Origin: Pontibacillus chungwhensis BH030062
GTDB lineage: Bacteria; Bacillota; Bacilli; Bacillales; BH030062
Reading direction: 5' to 3'
Length of the DNA: 64,000 bases
Assembly (NCBI RefSeq): GCF_000770675.1
Contig: NZ_AVBG01000010.1
Span: 62,001-126,000, forward strand
The notes under the pieces are model-generated. The model saw only the letters and a list, made by a program, of their open reading frames with translations. It was not told the origin of the DNA and searched no databases. The position numbers were made by a program, and so were the translations under genes. This document shows positions 34,637-43,648 of this stretch, piece after piece. Every line of letters begins with the position of its first letter. Positions within the stretch are counted from its first letter, which is position 1.

Positions 34637-34882
34637 GTACTTGAGCCGATTCCACTTTTCAAAACCTCTCTACGTCCACTTCCCAAAGAACAACCTCTTC
34701 ATCTTGAGTCACTTTCCGGAAATCTTGAGCCAGTCCCTATCAAGCTTGAGCCATTTTCTTCGATCTTGAGCCGCTATCCCTCATCTTGAGCCGTATTTTC
34801 GAACACTTGAGTCACTTTTTCCGAATCTTGAGCTGCTTCGCCCGAACTTGAGCCGCTTCTCCCAAACTTGAGCCGATTCCAC
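34637..34882. repeat. Cluster of CTTGAGCC-type 20-21 bp monomers
   Basis: About ten degenerate monomers of the form CTTGAGYCRCTTYCNCNGAA (for example starting at 34637, 34711, 34727, 34747, 34764, 34783, 34805, 34828, 34849, 34867), mostly 16-22 bp apart. Same family as the large array at 52.5-53.6 kb. No reading frame is likely. It is followed at once by the 37-bp array. Confidence 0.8.
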
Positions 34883-34893
34883 CCCCACACACT

Positions 34894-35346
34894 CTAAAGC
34901 ACTAAAGGGTGCCAGGCACCCTGCGTCTCGCTAAAGCACTAAACCGTGTCAGGCACCCTGCGTCTCGCTAAAGCACTAAACCGTGTCAGGCACCCTGCGT
35001 CTCGCTAAAGCACTAAACCGTGTCAGGCACCCTGCGTCTCGCTAAAGCACTAAACCGTGTCAGGCACCCTGCGTCTCGCTAAAGCACTAAACCGTGTCAG
35101 GCACCCTGCGTCTCGCTAAAGCACTAAACCGTGTCAGGCACCCTGCGTCTCGCTAAAGCACTAAACCGTGTCAGGCACCCTGCGTCTCGCTAAAGCACTA
35201 AACCGTGTCAGGCACCCTGCGTCTCGCTAAAGCACTAAACCGTGTCAGGCACCCTGCGTCTCGCTAAAGCACTAAACCGTGTCAGGCACCCTGCGTCTCG
35301 CTAAAGCACTAAACCGTGTCAGGCACCCTGCGTCTCGCTAAAGCAC
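34894..35346. repeat. Twelve-copy 37-bp tandem array containing the REP-like core
   Basis: First unit (34894-34930) has the perfect palindrome AGGGTGCCAGGCACCCT; the following eleven units (34931-35337) are identical to each other, contain GTGTCAGGCACCC and start CTAAAGCACT; a 9-bp partial unit ends at 35346. There are no unique spacers, so it is not a CRISPR array. It fills the gap between the OYE terminator and the malP terminator together with the CTTGAGCC cluster. Confidence 0.95.
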
Positions 35347-35347
35347 A

Positions 35348-35375
35348 AAAGCCCCGTCCTCAAGGAAGGGGCTTC
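35348..35375 (-). terminator. malP terminator
   Basis: On the minus strand GCCCCTTCC pairs with GGACGGGGC around TTGA (one mismatch), followed by TTTTG; 16 bp from the malP stop. Confidence 0.75.
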
Positions 35376-35390
35376 TGCATGTATGGTAAA

Positions 35391-37676
35391 TTAGGGGGTA
35401 GCGACTTTTGGTGCTTCGATGGTGCGTGTTTCTTCGTTTAATACGAGTTGAAGTGGTGTTCCTTCTTCTTGCTCAATGAGTGTTTCATCATGAGTAACGG
35501 TGATTTTCAGAAGGTGACCACGGAAGTTGATCTTGAACGAGTAATCCTTCCACGCTTCCGGAATCATTGGGTTGAAGTGAAGGGTGCCATCAACGACACG
35601 CATGCCGGCGAAGCCGTGTACGATGGATAACCAGGATCCGGCCATACTCGTAATATGAAGGCCGTCCTCTGTATCGTTGTTATAGTTATCCAGATCCAGA
35701 CGAGCTGTACGCACATACATTTCATACGCTTTTTCCTCGTATCCAAGCTCTGCTGCCAAGATTGAATGAACACAAGGTGACAGGCTTGATTCATGGACCG
35801 TCATTGGTTCATAGAAATTGTAGTTGCGCTTCTTCTCTTCTTTAGAGAATTTATGATTTAAGAAGTATAGTCCTTGAAGAACATCCGCTTGTTTAATAAA
35901 GCAGGAACGAAGAATGCGATCCCAGGACCAATTCTGATTTAACGGAAGGTGCTTGTCTTCAAGGTCTGCAACTGGCATAATCTCTTTATCTAAAAAGCCA
36001 TCCTGCTGCAGGTAGACACCTGCCTCCTCATCATATGGATAATACATTTTTGAAATGATATCTTTCCATTGATCGAATTCACTAGATGATAACCCTAGCT
36101 GATCTAGAAGTTCATAGTAGCGAGCCCCATGTTGGCGTTCGAGAAATAGAGCCACTCCTAGTGTATACTCAAGTGTCCACGCTGCAATGCGATTGGTATA
36201 CCAGTTGTTATTCACGTTGTTCTCATATTCATTCGGCCCTGTCACACCAAGGATCATATAGCGATCTTTACGCGAGTTATAGTTGACGCGGCTCGCCCAG
36301 AAACGACTAAGCTCAGCTAGCACTTCAAATCCATAATCAGCCAAATACGCCGTATCACCGGTATAATTCGTATAGTTCCAAATCGCATGAGCGATGGCCC
36401 CGTTACGATGGATCTCCTCAAACGTGATTTCCCACTCATTATGAGACTCTTCTCCGTTCATCGTCACCATCGGATATAGAGCCCCTTCTAAACCAAGCTT
36501 ACGAGCATTTGCACGAGCCTGATCTAAATGGTTATAACGATAGATTAATAGGTTTCTGGCAATGGCCGGATCAGCTGTCCCTAAATAAAAAGGTAAGCAG
36601 TAGGCTTCCGTATCCCAGTACGTGCTTCCGCCATACTTTTCACCTGTGAACCCTTTAGGACCGATATTTAAGCGCGGATCGTCACCCGTGTATGTGTTAT
36701 ACAATTGGAAGATGTTATAGCGAATGCCTTGCTGCGCTTCCGCGTCGCCACCTACTGTTACATCAGCTTTTTTCCAGCGCTTCTCCCATGCTCCTTGATG
36801 TTCTTGAAGCAAATGATCGAATCCTTTTTCAAAGGCTTCAGTGACAAATCCTTGAGCTTTGTCAGCTAGCTCAGCAGAATCATAGTCTCTGCTTTGAGTA
36901 ACGGCTACATATTTATAAAACGTAACGGGTTGACCTTCTGTTACCGCTACATCCATTACATTATCGATGTATTCTTCCTGGTCATCCATCGCCTGAATGG
37001 AAACATCTCCTCCATCCACTGCTGTTCGCATAGCGGCTGAGACTTCAAATTCCGTTTTACGGGTCTTCATTGTTAACACACCCGCTTGTTCTGAGACCTC
37101 ATGATGGACAGGCTCCCAGAAGTCTTCATCATAGTTCGCGTCTTCGTTTCGTACATCCCCGTTTAGAAATGGCTGGAAAGAAATCGTGCCACTAAAGTTA
37201 ATCGGGGTAACTTCATATCGAATCGCTACAAGTTCAGGATGAGCAATAGAGAAGAAACGTGTAACGTTCACTTGAACATGCTCTCCATTTCCATTTTCAG
37301 CTGTAAAAGAACGGCGCAAGAGGCCATGACGCATATCGAGCTCTCGTTTAAATTCCATCACGTTCCATGTGTTTAAATCAAGCTCTTCATTCTGAACGAC
37401 AACCCGAATCCCTGTAACATTAGGAGCATTCAATACTTTAGCAAAATATTCAGGGTATCCATTCTTCCACCAGCCAACTCGGGTTTTATCAGGATAGTAC
37501 ACGCCTCCAATATAGGTACCTTCGTGCGTTTCACCTGTGTACGTTTCTTCAAAATTGCCACGCATGCCCATGTGGCCATTCCCGATGCTCATTAAACTTT
37601 CGGCTAAACGATTTTCCTCTGGATGGAGACTTGTTTCAACGACTTTCCATGGATCTACTTCAATAATACGTTTCAT
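35391..37676 (-). CDS. malP: Maltose phosphorylase, GH65
   Basis: 761-residue GH65 enzyme, the usual length: splits maltose with phosphate into glucose and beta-glucose 1-phosphate by inversion. Features are the N-terminal beta-sandwich domain (LAESLMSIGNGHMGMRGNFEE, residues 24-44), the (alpha/alpha)6 barrel with KGFTGEKYGGSTYWDTEAYCLPFYL and the catalytic-acid region NEWEITFEEIHRNGAIAHAI (about residues 410-430), and a C-terminal beta domain. It belongs to the maltodextrin cluster (last gene on the minus strand, after malR). A beta-phosphoglucomutase gene, which usually follows, is not found. Kojibiose or trehalose phosphorylase are alternatives within GH65 but context favours maltose. Confidence 0.88.
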   Translation of the reverse strand: MKRIIEVDPWKVVETSLHPEENRLAESLMSIGNGHMGMRGNFEETYTGETHEGTYIGGVYYPDKTRVGWWKNGYPEYFAKVLNAPNVTGIRVVVQNEELDLNTWNVMEFKRELDMRHGLLRRSFTAENGNGEHVQVNVTRFFSIAHPELVAIRYEVTPINFSGTISFQPFLNGDVRNEDANYDEDFWEPVHHEVSEQAGVLTMKTRKTEFEVSAAMRTAVDGGDVSIQAMDDQEEYIDNVMDVAVTEGQPVTFYKYVAVTQSRDYDSAELADKAQGFVTEAFEKGFDHLLQEHQGAWEKRWKKADVTVGGDAEAQQGIRYNIFQLYNTYTGDDPRLNIGPKGFTGEKYGGSTYWDTEAYCLPFYLGTADPAIARNLLIYRYNHLDQARANARKLGLEGALYPMVTMNGEESHNEWEITFEEIHRNGAIAHAIWNYTNYTGDTAYLADYGFEVLAELSRFWASRVNYNSRKDRYMILGVTGPNEYENNVNNNWYTNRIAAWTLEYTLGVALFLERQHGARYYELLDQLGLSSSEFDQWKDIISKMYYPYDEEAGVYLQQDGFLDKEIMPVADLEDKHLPLNQNWSWDRILRSCFIKQADVLQGLYFLNHKFSKEEKKRNYNFYEPMTVHESSLSPCVHSILAAELGYEEKAYEMYVRTARLDLDNYNNDTEDGLHITSMAGSWLSIVHGFAGMRVVDGTLHFNPMIPEAWKDYSFKINFRGHLLKITVTHDETLIEQEEGTPLQLVLNEETRTIEAPKVATP

Positions 37677-37737
37677 ATTGGCTCACCTCTGCCCTTCTCA
37701 AATATATGGAACCGTATTTCTTGGAACAATGTTATCT

Positions 37738-38781
37738 CTATGAGGTAGAAGCTCCGTTAAGGCTTACGTGTTGACTCGATTGACGACGAACTAGCTCGTA
37801 TGGAACGATAATCCGTTTCGCTGGTTCATCTTGATTATTCACTTTTTCAATTAAACATTTCGCTGCCTGGTTCCCTAGATTATAAATCTGTATATCTACC
37901 GTAGTAAGGGAAGGTCGCGTGATTTCTGAAATATACAGATTGTTAAAGCTTACAATTGATACATCATCAGGTACACTTATGCCGTTTTCTTCTAGCATTG
38001 TGACAACCCCGATACTCATTAAATCATCGACAATTACAAGACCAGTAGGAGGCTCTTCAAGCTGGAATAATTGATGAACGGCTTCACGCCCACCTGACTT
38101 TAAGAACTCCTTATGGATTTGATAATCTTCCCGAACCGGAAGTCCCGCTTTCTCTAAAGCCATCTCATAACCGCGCATGCGATCCTGTGTAACGACTAAG
38201 TCTGTATCCCCACCGATAAATGCAATTCTCTCATGACCTTGGTTAATGAGTTCATTTGTTATATCAATGGATGCGTTCACATTATCGTTATCCACATGCG
38301 TAATCCGATCAATATGCTCACACGGTTTCCCCACAAGCACAAACGGGAAATCTTTTTCTAGTAAGAAGTTAATCACATTATCGTCTACCCTGGAATATAG
38401 CAGGATAATTCCATCTACACGATTGCCATAAACCATACGTTGTACACCTTCATAGACTTCTTCTTCCGTTTCGCCGGTTGAGATGTATAACGAATAATCT
38501 AATTCATGCGCAACAGCACTAATTCCTCGTAATACTTCAGGAAAGAACGGGTTTTGAAGCGCTTTATCTGCTGATGACTTCATGACAATTCCAAGCGCTT
38601 GTGTAGAGCGATTGGCCAAACTTCTTGCGTTCACATTCGGATGATATCCTAACTCTTTCATCGCCTTTCGCACACGCTTCTTTGTGTCCAAACTAATTCT
38701 CGGATGATCAGCTATGACCCTTGAAACGGTAGAAGGAGCAACATTTGCTGCTTTTGCTACATCTTTAATTGTAATTCCCAT
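37738..38781 (-). CDS. malR: LacI family regulator of the maltodextrin genes
   Basis: 347 residues. LacI-type helix-turn-helix with hinge at the N-terminus (TIKDVAKAANVAPSTVSRVIADHPRISLDTKKRVRKAMKELGYHPN) followed by a periplasmic-binding-like effector domain (FFPEVLRGISAVAHELDYSLYI, NRVDGIILLYSRV, RIAFIGGDTDLVV, SFNNLYISEITRPSLTTVDI). It lies between GH31 and malP genes and so is the likely maltose/maltodextrin-responsive repressor, as MalR in related Firmicutes. MalR and CcpA recognise alike operators; candidates are at 46401, 46459 and 46667. Confidence 0.88.
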   Translation of the reverse strand: MGITIKDVAKAANVAPSTVSRVIADHPRISLDTKKRVRKAMKELGYHPNVNARSLANRSTQALGIVMKSSADKALQNPFFPEVLRGISAVAHELDYSLYISTGETEEEVYEGVQRMVYGNRVDGIILLYSRVDDNVINFLLEKDFPFVLVGKPCEHIDRITHVDNDNVNASIDITNELINQGHERIAFIGGDTDLVVTQDRMRGYEMALEKAGLPVREDYQIHKEFLKSGGREAVHQLFQLEEPPTGLVIVDDLMSIGVVTMLEENGISVPDDVSIVSFNNLYISEITRPSLTTVDIQIYNLGNQAAKCLIEKVNNQDEPAKRIIVPYELVRRQSSQHVSLNGASTS

Positions 38782-38811
38782 TTATCTCACCTTCTTAACA
38801 TCGATTCAGGG

Positions 38812-41175
38812 TTAAATCGTAACCTCTACTCTCAAACCCCGCTCGGTCCAAACTCCCGATTGCCTCTCTTTGTTCACCCACACTTCTTGTCCTTCTTCTA
38901 AACCATGGATGATAAAGGAACATTTCTTATATGGTAACGGCCACTCCATTTCATTGTGACAAGAAATGGCTATTTGATGATCTTTACATTGTATCGATAC
39001 ATGGAGCTTGACCGATTCACCTGATAAATAACCAGTCGTCTCTCCATCATCATCATAAAAACTGGTGTTATAACTTCCGTTTATATGAGCATAAACGTGA
39101 AGCTCTAATTCTTTTTCGTCCGTAATGGCCCGTTGTTGTAATGGGCTCTGCGCAATTACGGTACCTTTTTTAATAAATAGGGGCAATGTATCAAGTTCTG
39201 CATGAACTAAATGCGTTGTTCCACCTTCATAAACCTTGCCACTAAAGTAATCAACCCATTCTCCTTCAGGAAAATAAACAGCACGGTCTGTGACTTCAGG
39301 CTGCATAATCGGTGCGATCAACGTATTATCCCCTATCATGAATTGATCATGTAAGGCATAGGTTTTCGCGTCCCTTGGATATTCTAGCATGAGCGGCCTC
39401 ATAATGGGGAGCCCTTTCGAATGTGCTTCATGGAATAATGAATAAAGCTGAGGAAGCCACTCATATCGAAGTTCAATATATCGTTTTATAATTGCTTCAT
39501 ATTTTTCTCCGAATTGCCAAGGCTCCTGATACAACGTGCCGATCGCCGAATGATTACGGAAGTAAGGAGTAAATGCCCCTACTTGCGTCCAGCGAGCCAG
39601 CAACTCTCCATTTGAATCATGAGCAAATCCACCTACATCTGGTCCTGTAAAAGCCACTCCTGATAATCCAAGATTCATACACATTGGTAACGACATCTGT
39701 AAATGTTCCCAGAAACTTCGATTATCGCCAGTCCATACTGACGCATACCGTTGCACGCCTGCAAATCCAGCTCTTGTTAAGAGGAATGGTCGTTTGCCAT
39801 TTAAGTTTCTTTCCATACCTTCATACGTCGCTTTCCCCATCAGAAGGCCATATAAGTTATGGAGCTGTCTATGTGTTTTCGGATCTCCGTTGTTGTTGTG
39901 AATGACGCTTGTATCCATCGTTTTCGTCTCATTAAATACAGCTGGTTCATTCATATCATTCCATATGCCTTCAATTCCAAGCTCCGTATAGAATTGGTGC
40001 ATATCCCCCCACCACTTCTGTGTTCGTTCATCTGTGAAATCAGGAAAAGCGCTCGTTCCAGGCCATACCTCCCCAAAGTAAAGATCGCCTTCAAGATACT
40101 TACAGAAATGATCATTCCGTACACCTTCCTGATAGGTTGAATATTCCGGATCTTTCTTGACGCCTGGGTCGACAATAGGAACAATTCGAATACCCTCTTC
40201 TTTCAGATCTTGCACCAATTTCTTCGGATTAGGAAATCGATCTTTATCAAATGTGAAAACTCGGTATTCATTCATATAATGGATATCGAGGTAGATCACA
40301 TCAAGGGGGATTCCTTTTTCTTTAAACGTATTAGCTAGTGCTCGTACTTCTTCTTCACTCTCATAACTATAACGGGATTGGTGATAGCCAATTGCCCATT
40401 TTGGAGGGAGAGGCATTCTCCCTGTTATATGCGTGTACTGCTCGATTACCTCTTTTGGACCTTCACCAGCAAACACATAATAATCAAGCTTTCCACTATC
40501 ACCTTTAAAAGAGTAAACCTCTTGTTCTGTTTTCATATCAAACGTCGTCTTAGACGGGTTATCCAAAAAGATCCCATAAGCACGTCCGTTTCGTAATGCC
40601 ATAAAGTAAGGAATGGATTGATACAGTGGGTCTGTCTCCGGATTATGAGGGGCATACACATCTGTATTCCACATGGTGTAATACTCTCCGCGCTTATCCA
40701 AGAAGCCAGATTTCTCCCCAAACCCATAAAAGCGATCCTCTGGCTCCATTTTCTTGTAGCAAATCACTTCACCGTTTTCTTTAAACCCGATCCCCTTGTC
40801 TTTTTCAGACATAATATCTTGACCCTCAGGAGTTAAAACAGACAATCGGAACGGTTTTTTAGAGACAGAAACAACAAGATGATCGGTCTTTACGACAACC
40901 TTTTTTTCCGTCTCCTCAACACCAACATTCACTGATTCAACAGCAGCGACAACCGCTGGAGTAGATTCTAAATCAGAAACACCCTTCTGGTTCATAACCA
41001 CCCTCACAATATCCGAACGATAAAACTGAAGGTGAATGTCCGCTGCATCGCAAATGAACGTCAGGCCACCATCCCTTCTCTGAATGGATTGTACCGTACC
41101 AACATCACGGTAAGAATCATTCTCTATTGCCTGATTCTGACCGGGATGTATCGCAAAACTTGTATCTTCAAGCAC
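38812..41175 (-). CDS. Alpha-glucosidase, GH31
   Basis: 787-residue cytoplasmic glycosidase (no signal peptide) releasing glucose from maltodextrin non-reducing ends. GH31 hallmarks: YGFGEKSGFLDKRGEYYTMWNTD, WAIGYHQSRYSYESEEEVR, DVIYLDIHYM, the nucleophile Asp in GIWNDMNEPAVF, the acid/base Asp in SVWTGDNRSFWEHL, and HSAIGTLYQEPW. A start GTG (41175) has AAAGGAGGG upstream. It lies 21 bp from the amylase gene and 30 bp before malR, so these are co-transcribed. Isomaltase or transglucosidase activity are possible alternatives. Confidence 0.9.
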   Translation of the reverse strand: MLEDTSFAIHPGQNQAIENDSYRDVGTVQSIQRRDGGLTFICDAADIHLQFYRSDIVRVVMNQKGVSDLESTPAVVAAVESVNVGVEETEKKVVVKTDHLVVSVSKKPFRLSVLTPEGQDIMSEKDKGIGFKENGEVICYKKMEPEDRFYGFGEKSGFLDKRGEYYTMWNTDVYAPHNPETDPLYQSIPYFMALRNGRAYGIFLDNPSKTTFDMKTEQEVYSFKGDSGKLDYYVFAGEGPKEVIEQYTHITGRMPLPPKWAIGYHQSRYSYESEEEVRALANTFKEKGIPLDVIYLDIHYMNEYRVFTFDKDRFPNPKKLVQDLKEEGIRIVPIVDPGVKKDPEYSTYQEGVRNDHFCKYLEGDLYFGEVWPGTSAFPDFTDERTQKWWGDMHQFYTELGIEGIWNDMNEPAVFNETKTMDTSVIHNNNGDPKTHRQLHNLYGLLMGKATYEGMERNLNGKRPFLLTRAGFAGVQRYASVWTGDNRSFWEHLQMSLPMCMNLGLSGVAFTGPDVGGFAHDSNGELLARWTQVGAFTPYFRNHSAIGTLYQEPWQFGEKYEAIIKRYIELRYEWLPQLYSLFHEAHSKGLPIMRPLMLEYPRDAKTYALHDQFMIGDNTLIAPIMQPEVTDRAVYFPEGEWVDYFSGKVYEGGTTHLVHAELDTLPLFIKKGTVIAQSPLQQRAITDEKELELHVYAHINGSYNTSFYDDDGETTGYLSGESVKLHVSIQCKDHQIAISCHNEMEWPLPYKKCSFIIHGLEEGQEVWVNKERQSGVWTERGLRVEVTI

Positions 41176-41196
41176 TCCATTCCCTCCTTTGCACCA

Positions 41197-42735
41197 TTAC
41201 TCTGGTTGAGATTTCTTATTCTTTCGGCTTATAAGTACAACGAAAGCAACGAAACTTCCCATGACAAGAGCTAACACGCCAAAGAATATCCAGTTCAGGC
41301 CAGTATCTTCTTCAACGATATACACATCAGCTGTTTCGCGGTCGAGTCCAATCTCATATTCGCCATTACCATTGTCTCGAACAATCGAATCATGAATGAG
41401 CCCTCTAAGCTGCTCCCCTTCGACTACTTCGCCTAGTACTGCCGACTTTGTCTCTTTACTATTATTGATCGCGATGTACGCAACTTCATCCTCATACGTT
41501 CGTTTAAACACTCCAAATGGTCCTTCATCAATGACTTGCTCAAAGCTACCCTGAGTAAGCACAGGGAATTTCTTACGGATGGCTGCGAGTTGTTCAATGT
41601 GTTGCTTAAGCTCCTCGTCACCCGCTTTAAAATTCATAATTCGGCGGTTATCGGGGTCTTCGCCGCCATCAAGTGGAACTTCAGATCCATAATAAACAAT
41701 CGGCATACCTGGAGCTGTATACATATAGGTTAAAGCTAATTTCCAACGTGTGATCGGATTTTGCTTCGCTTCATTCGCAAGCCTTGTAAAACGTTTATTG
41801 TCGTGGTTATCTAAAAATGTCCCGAGCGAATGAGGATCCTCGTAGAAGGCTTCATTTCGCTGCCATACCTTCCCAAGCTCAGCCACAGATTGTCCTGGTT
41901 GTTTAAAAACTTGTGTAGCGGTTTCAAAAAAAGGATAGTCCACAAACGAATCGATTCCTACCTCTTCATATCCAGCAATATACCGAGGGTCTTCACTCCA
42001 GACTTCCCCCATTAAGAAGAAATCAGGATCAATACTTTTGACGTGATCGCTAAACTCACTCCAAAACTCTTTCGGCACGTGCTTGACTGTATCTAGTCGA
42101 AAGCCATCTACACCTGTTTCATCTATCCAATATTCAGCTGCATCAAATAAGTATTCTTTTACTTCTGGGTTTTCTGTGTTTAAATCAGGCAGACCAGCAA
42201 GCCAGCCATTCTCTAACTGATCTTGTGAGTTCCCTACCATACGCGATTCCTCATGAAACCAGTCTTCTTTAGAAGGATCTGTTAACCATTCATGCTGGTA
42301 TCCTGTATGATTTACAACGAAATCAAAGACGACTTTCATATCCCGTTTGTGCGCTTCGTCTACAAGACGCTTTGCATCTTCCATCGTTCCGAAGTGTTCT
42401 TCAACTTCTTTAAAATCACTGATCCAATACCCGTGGTACCCTTTTGGTTCGTTCTCCATAATGGGTGTGATCCAAATCGAAGTAAACCCCATATCTTTAA
42501 TGTAATCTAGCTTTTCAATAATCCCTTCTAGATCACCACCATGATAGGCTTTAGGATCTTCTGGATTTACACTGTAATCGTTTGAAGCATCCCCATTGTT
42601 AAACCGGTCTACCATAATAAAATACATTAACTCATCTTGCCAGCTTCCTTCTTCTTTTTCCGCAGCTTCGGCTCCGAAGGCGTAAAAAAGAAGAAACGGA
42701 ATCATGACGAGCGTAGTCAACACGCGCTTTTTCAT
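41197..42735 (-). CDS. Membrane-anchored extracellular alpha-amylase, GH13
   Basis: 512 residues. Signal peptide MKKRVLTTLVMIPFLLFYAFGAEAAE, GH13 barrel with DELMYFIMVDRFNNGDASND, region I DFVVNHTG, region II GFRLDTVKHVP (nucleophile Asp), region III FFLMGEVW (Glu acid), region IV FLDNHDNKRF (Asp), and a C-terminal membrane segment (WIFFGVLALVMGSFVAFVVLIS) ending RKNKKSQPE. The enzyme should therefore sit outside the cell, tethered at its C-terminus, making maltodextrins for MalEFG. ATG 42735 has AAAGGAGGAG upstream; 42771 has none. It follows malG. Confidence 0.9.
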   Translation of the reverse strand: MKKRVLTTLVMIPFLLFYAFGAEAAEKEEGSWQDELMYFIMVDRFNNGDASNDYSVNPEDPKAYHGGDLEGIIEKLDYIKDMGFTSIWITPIMENEPKGYHGYWISDFKEVEEHFGTMEDAKRLVDEAHKRDMKVVFDFVVNHTGYQHEWLTDPSKEDWFHEESRMVGNSQDQLENGWLAGLPDLNTENPEVKEYLFDAAEYWIDETGVDGFRLDTVKHVPKEFWSEFSDHVKSIDPDFFLMGEVWSEDPRYIAGYEEVGIDSFVDYPFFETATQVFKQPGQSVAELGKVWQRNEAFYEDPHSLGTFLDNHDNKRFTRLANEAKQNPITRWKLALTYMYTAPGMPIVYYGSEVPLDGGEDPDNRRIMNFKAGDEELKQHIEQLAAIRKKFPVLTQGSFEQVIDEGPFGVFKRTYEDEVAYIAINNSKETKSAVLGEVVEGEQLRGLIHDSIVRDNGNGEYEIGLDRETADVYIVEEDTGLNWIFFGVLALVMGSFVAFVVLISRKNKKSQPE

Positions 42736-42805
42736 TTTCCGCTCCTCCTTTAGATTATCGTATTCTCTCAATCTCTAGAATACATGAAATAGTAGCCTTC
42801 TGCCA

Positions 42806-43648
42806 TTACCCTTTTGTTGCACCAGATGTTAATCCGGAGATGAGGTAACGCTGTAAGAATAAGAATACAAGCGCAATTGGAATGGCAATTAAGATGGACC
42901 CAGCCGCAAATCGAGTAAAGTTATTAGCAAACTGGTTATTAATGAAGTTAAATAATCCAAGAGCTAGTGTAAAGTTCTCAGGACTTGAAAGGACGATACG
43001 CGGTAACAGGAAGTCTGTAAATGGTGCCATGAAGTTAAACAAGGCAACAACTGCTAAAATCGGCTTCGCAAGCGGAAGCATAATTTTAAAGAATACCTGG
43101 AAGTGTCCCGCACCATCCATACGCGCTGCTTCATCTAACTCACGCGGAATTGTGTCAAAGTAACCTTTAACGAGCCACGCGTTAAATGGAATTTGTCCAC
43201 CTACGTAGATCAAGATTAAGCCCCATAAGTTATCTAATAAGCCAATTAGGTTTAGTAGAATGTAAAGAGCAACCATTCCCATTAAAGCCGGGAACATTTG
43301 CAAGAGTAGAAATGCATATAGTCCGTTCTTACGTCCAACAAACTTGTAACGAGAGAACGCATACGCTACAAAGGATGTAATAATCACCGATGCCACAGAG
43401 TTCACTACAGCTACAAACACACTATTTTTATACCAAATCAAGTAATCACTGCTTGGATCTGTGAACAACCATTTATAATGTTCAAATGTTATATTCTCAG
43501 GAATCATAGAAGATGAGAACATGTTTGTTCCCGGATTTAAGGAAATTCCGATTGTCCATAATAGTGGATAGGCGATTATGATGAACATGAACAAAATAAA
43601 TGCGTATATGAATCCCATCTCAATGCGAGATTTTGTCTTTTTATTCAT
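42806..43648 (-). CDS. malG: Maltodextrin ABC transporter permease MalG/MdxG
   Basis: 280-residue inner-membrane permease with six membrane segments and the EAA loop typical of CUT1 sugar importers (YFDTIPRELDEAARMDGAGHFQVFFKIMLPLAKPILA). N-terminus IYAFILFMFIIIAYPLLWTIGISLNPG and end GLTSGATKG are usual for MalG. Its ATG overlaps the last base of malF (43648). Works with MalF and an ATPase not encoded here (MsmX/MalK type, usually shared and located elsewhere in bacilli). Confidence 0.93.
   Translation of the reverse strand: MNKKTKSRIEMGFIYAFILFMFIIIAYPLLWTIGISLNPGTNMFSSSMIPENITFEHYKWLFTDPSSDYLIWYKNSVFVAVVNSVASVIITSFVAYAFSRYKFVGRKNGLYAFLLLQMFPALMGMVALYILLNLIGLLDNLWGLILIYVGGQIPFNAWLVKGYFDTIPRELDEAARMDGAGHFQVFFKIMLPLAKPILAVVALFNFMAPFTDFLLPRIVLSSPENFTLALGLFNFINNQFANNFTRFAAGSILIAIPIALVFLFLQRYLISGLTSGATKG

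Noticed and set aside
34894-35346. CRISPR-like array of 37-bp repeats
   Set aside because: Units are contiguous with no unique spacers, and no cas genes are present. It is a plain tandem repeat.
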